Positions 5,593-6,130 of a stretch of DNA of 6,130 nucleotides are shown piece by piece. Each line of letters opens with the position of its first letter. The first letter of the stretch is position 1. The notes below the pieces were generated by a model. The model did not search any database, had not been told where the DNA came from, and saw only the letters and a list, made by a program, of their open reading frames with translations. The stretch comes from Fimbriimonadaceae bacterium (GTDB lineage Bacteria > Armatimonadota > Fimbriimonadia > Fimbriimonadales > Fimbriimonadaceae), in assembly GCA_947447315.1 (NCBI GenBank), contig CANFJD010000170.1:1-6130 (forward strand), written 5' to 3'. Both the position numbers and the translations under genes were made by a program.

Positions 5593-6130
5593 GCTGCCCC
5601 CGCCGACCGTCCGCGCCGCTGCCAGTGATCCACCAAAATTGCCAGCAAGATCAAACCGCCCTGAATCGCCCGCTCCCAATACACCGCCGATTCTCCCAAT
5701 CGCAAAAAGATCAATGCCGTGCTGATAATCCCCAGCAGGGTCGCCCCTAAAATCGTTCCCGTCACCGACCCGCGACCGCCTCGTATAGAAGTCCCTCCGA
5801 CAATCACGCTCGCCACCGCGACGAGTTCAAACCCATTTCCAAAGCCGGACTCAATCACCTGTAACTGGGTCGCGCTCACCAACGCAGCGGTAGCTGCCGC
5901 CAAGCCCGTGAGGGCAAACAGCGCAATCCGCACCGACCCCGTTTTCACGCCGCGCAAGGTTGCCGCCTCGGGGTTACTGCCAATCGCGTACACCTGCCGC
6001 CCAAACCGCGTCCGCCCCGCCAGCCACATCGCACCGGCGGCACTCATCATTGCAACCAGCACCACAATCGGAATCCCAACCAAGCTTCCCGTACCAAACT
6101 GCCGCAAACCGCCGGGCAGATTCTCGATCC
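5589..6130 (-). CDS. Sugar ABC transporter permease, C-terminal half (runs off the right edge)
   Basis: This second permease of the same importer is cut by the window end. Its 179 visible residues correspond to roughly the C-terminal half of a family protein of usual length near 310-330. Reading from the edge it begins IENLPGGLRQFGTGSLVGIP, a periplasmic loop leading into a membrane helix that relatives also show. Then come RTRFGRQVYAIGSNPEAATLRGV (39-61), the canonical GxNxxAAxxxGV coupling loop, and FELVAVASVIVGGTSIRGGRG (100-120), the conserved GGxSxxGGxG segment. A TTG at 6107 could be mistaken for a start, but coding continues upstream to the edge without a stop. The TGA overlaps the ATG of the next permease, so the two are translationally coupled. 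The ATP-binding subunit is probably encoded further upstream, outside the window. Confidence 0.9.
   Translation of the reverse strand, partial: IENLPGGLRQFGTGSLVGIPIVVLVAMMSAAGAMWLAGRTRFGRQVYAIGSNPEAATLRGVKTGSVRIALFALTGLAAATAALVSATQLQVIESGFGNGFELVAVASVIVGGTSIRGGRGSVTGTILGATLLGIISTALIFLRLGESAVYWERAIQGGLILLAILVDHWQRRGRSAGAA

Noticed and set aside
5593..5679. Longer N-terminus for the second permease, starting at 5679
   Set aside because: The extra 29 residues lie in the coding sequence of the preceding permease. The ATG at 5592 gives an ATGA overlap and a normal family length.
5589..6107. TTG at 6107 as the true start of the first permease
   Set aside because: The frame is open to the window edge and the residues before it (IENLPGG) match the family. 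Starting there would remove half of the expected membrane helices.

Overview
The window comes from a bacterium of moderately high GC (about 60% by eye, with C favoured at third codon positions). No start codon except the permease start at 5592 has a convincing Shine-Dalgarno sequence. Taxonomy cannot be fixed from the sequence. The style of the intergenic double-hairpin repeats, the short FAD-dehydrogenase small subunit and the sugar-uptake genes remind me of Armatimonadota, Planctomycetota or Verrucomicrobiota. That is an impression from memory, not a result.

Layout, plus strand (1-3114). The window opens in the 3' end of an unrecognised gene (2-172). After a 60-base gap with a small inverted repeat just before it, a tight three-gene block follows. 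It holds a GTG-started gluconate 2-dehydrogenase subunit 3-like protein (233-559), a GMC-family flavoprotein dehydrogenase overlapping it by ATGA (556-2163), and a GH26 beta-mannanase-like glycoside hydrolase 12 bases later (2176-3114). None of the three has a visible signal peptide. The block reads as an intracellular, or hitch-hiker exported, sugar-oxidising enzyme pair coupled to a hydrolase for mannan-type oligosaccharides.

Layout, middle (3115-3584). This 470-base gap lies between convergent genes. It is packed with perfect short hairpins arranged in three composite units (A hairpin, 11-base linker, B hairpin, 19-20-base linker, C hairpin). Paired stem changes between units keep base pairing intact, so the fold appears to be what is conserved. 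This is the least ordinary part of the window.

Layout, minus strand (6130-3585). Three genes of a sugar ABC importer read leftward: a permease whose N-terminus lies beyond the window (5589-6130), a second permease overlapping it by ATGA (4672-5592), and a RhaS/LsrB-like lipoprotein binding protein (3585-4628). An ATPase gene would be expected upstream, beyond the right edge. The likely cargo is rhamnose or a similar sugar, with an AI-2-like ligand as the alternative.

Together the window looks like part of a plant-polysaccharide or oligosaccharide utilisation region: uptake of a monosaccharide on one strand, hydrolysis and FAD-dependent oxidation on the other. I see no rRNA, tRNA, CRISPR array, transposase or phage gene.
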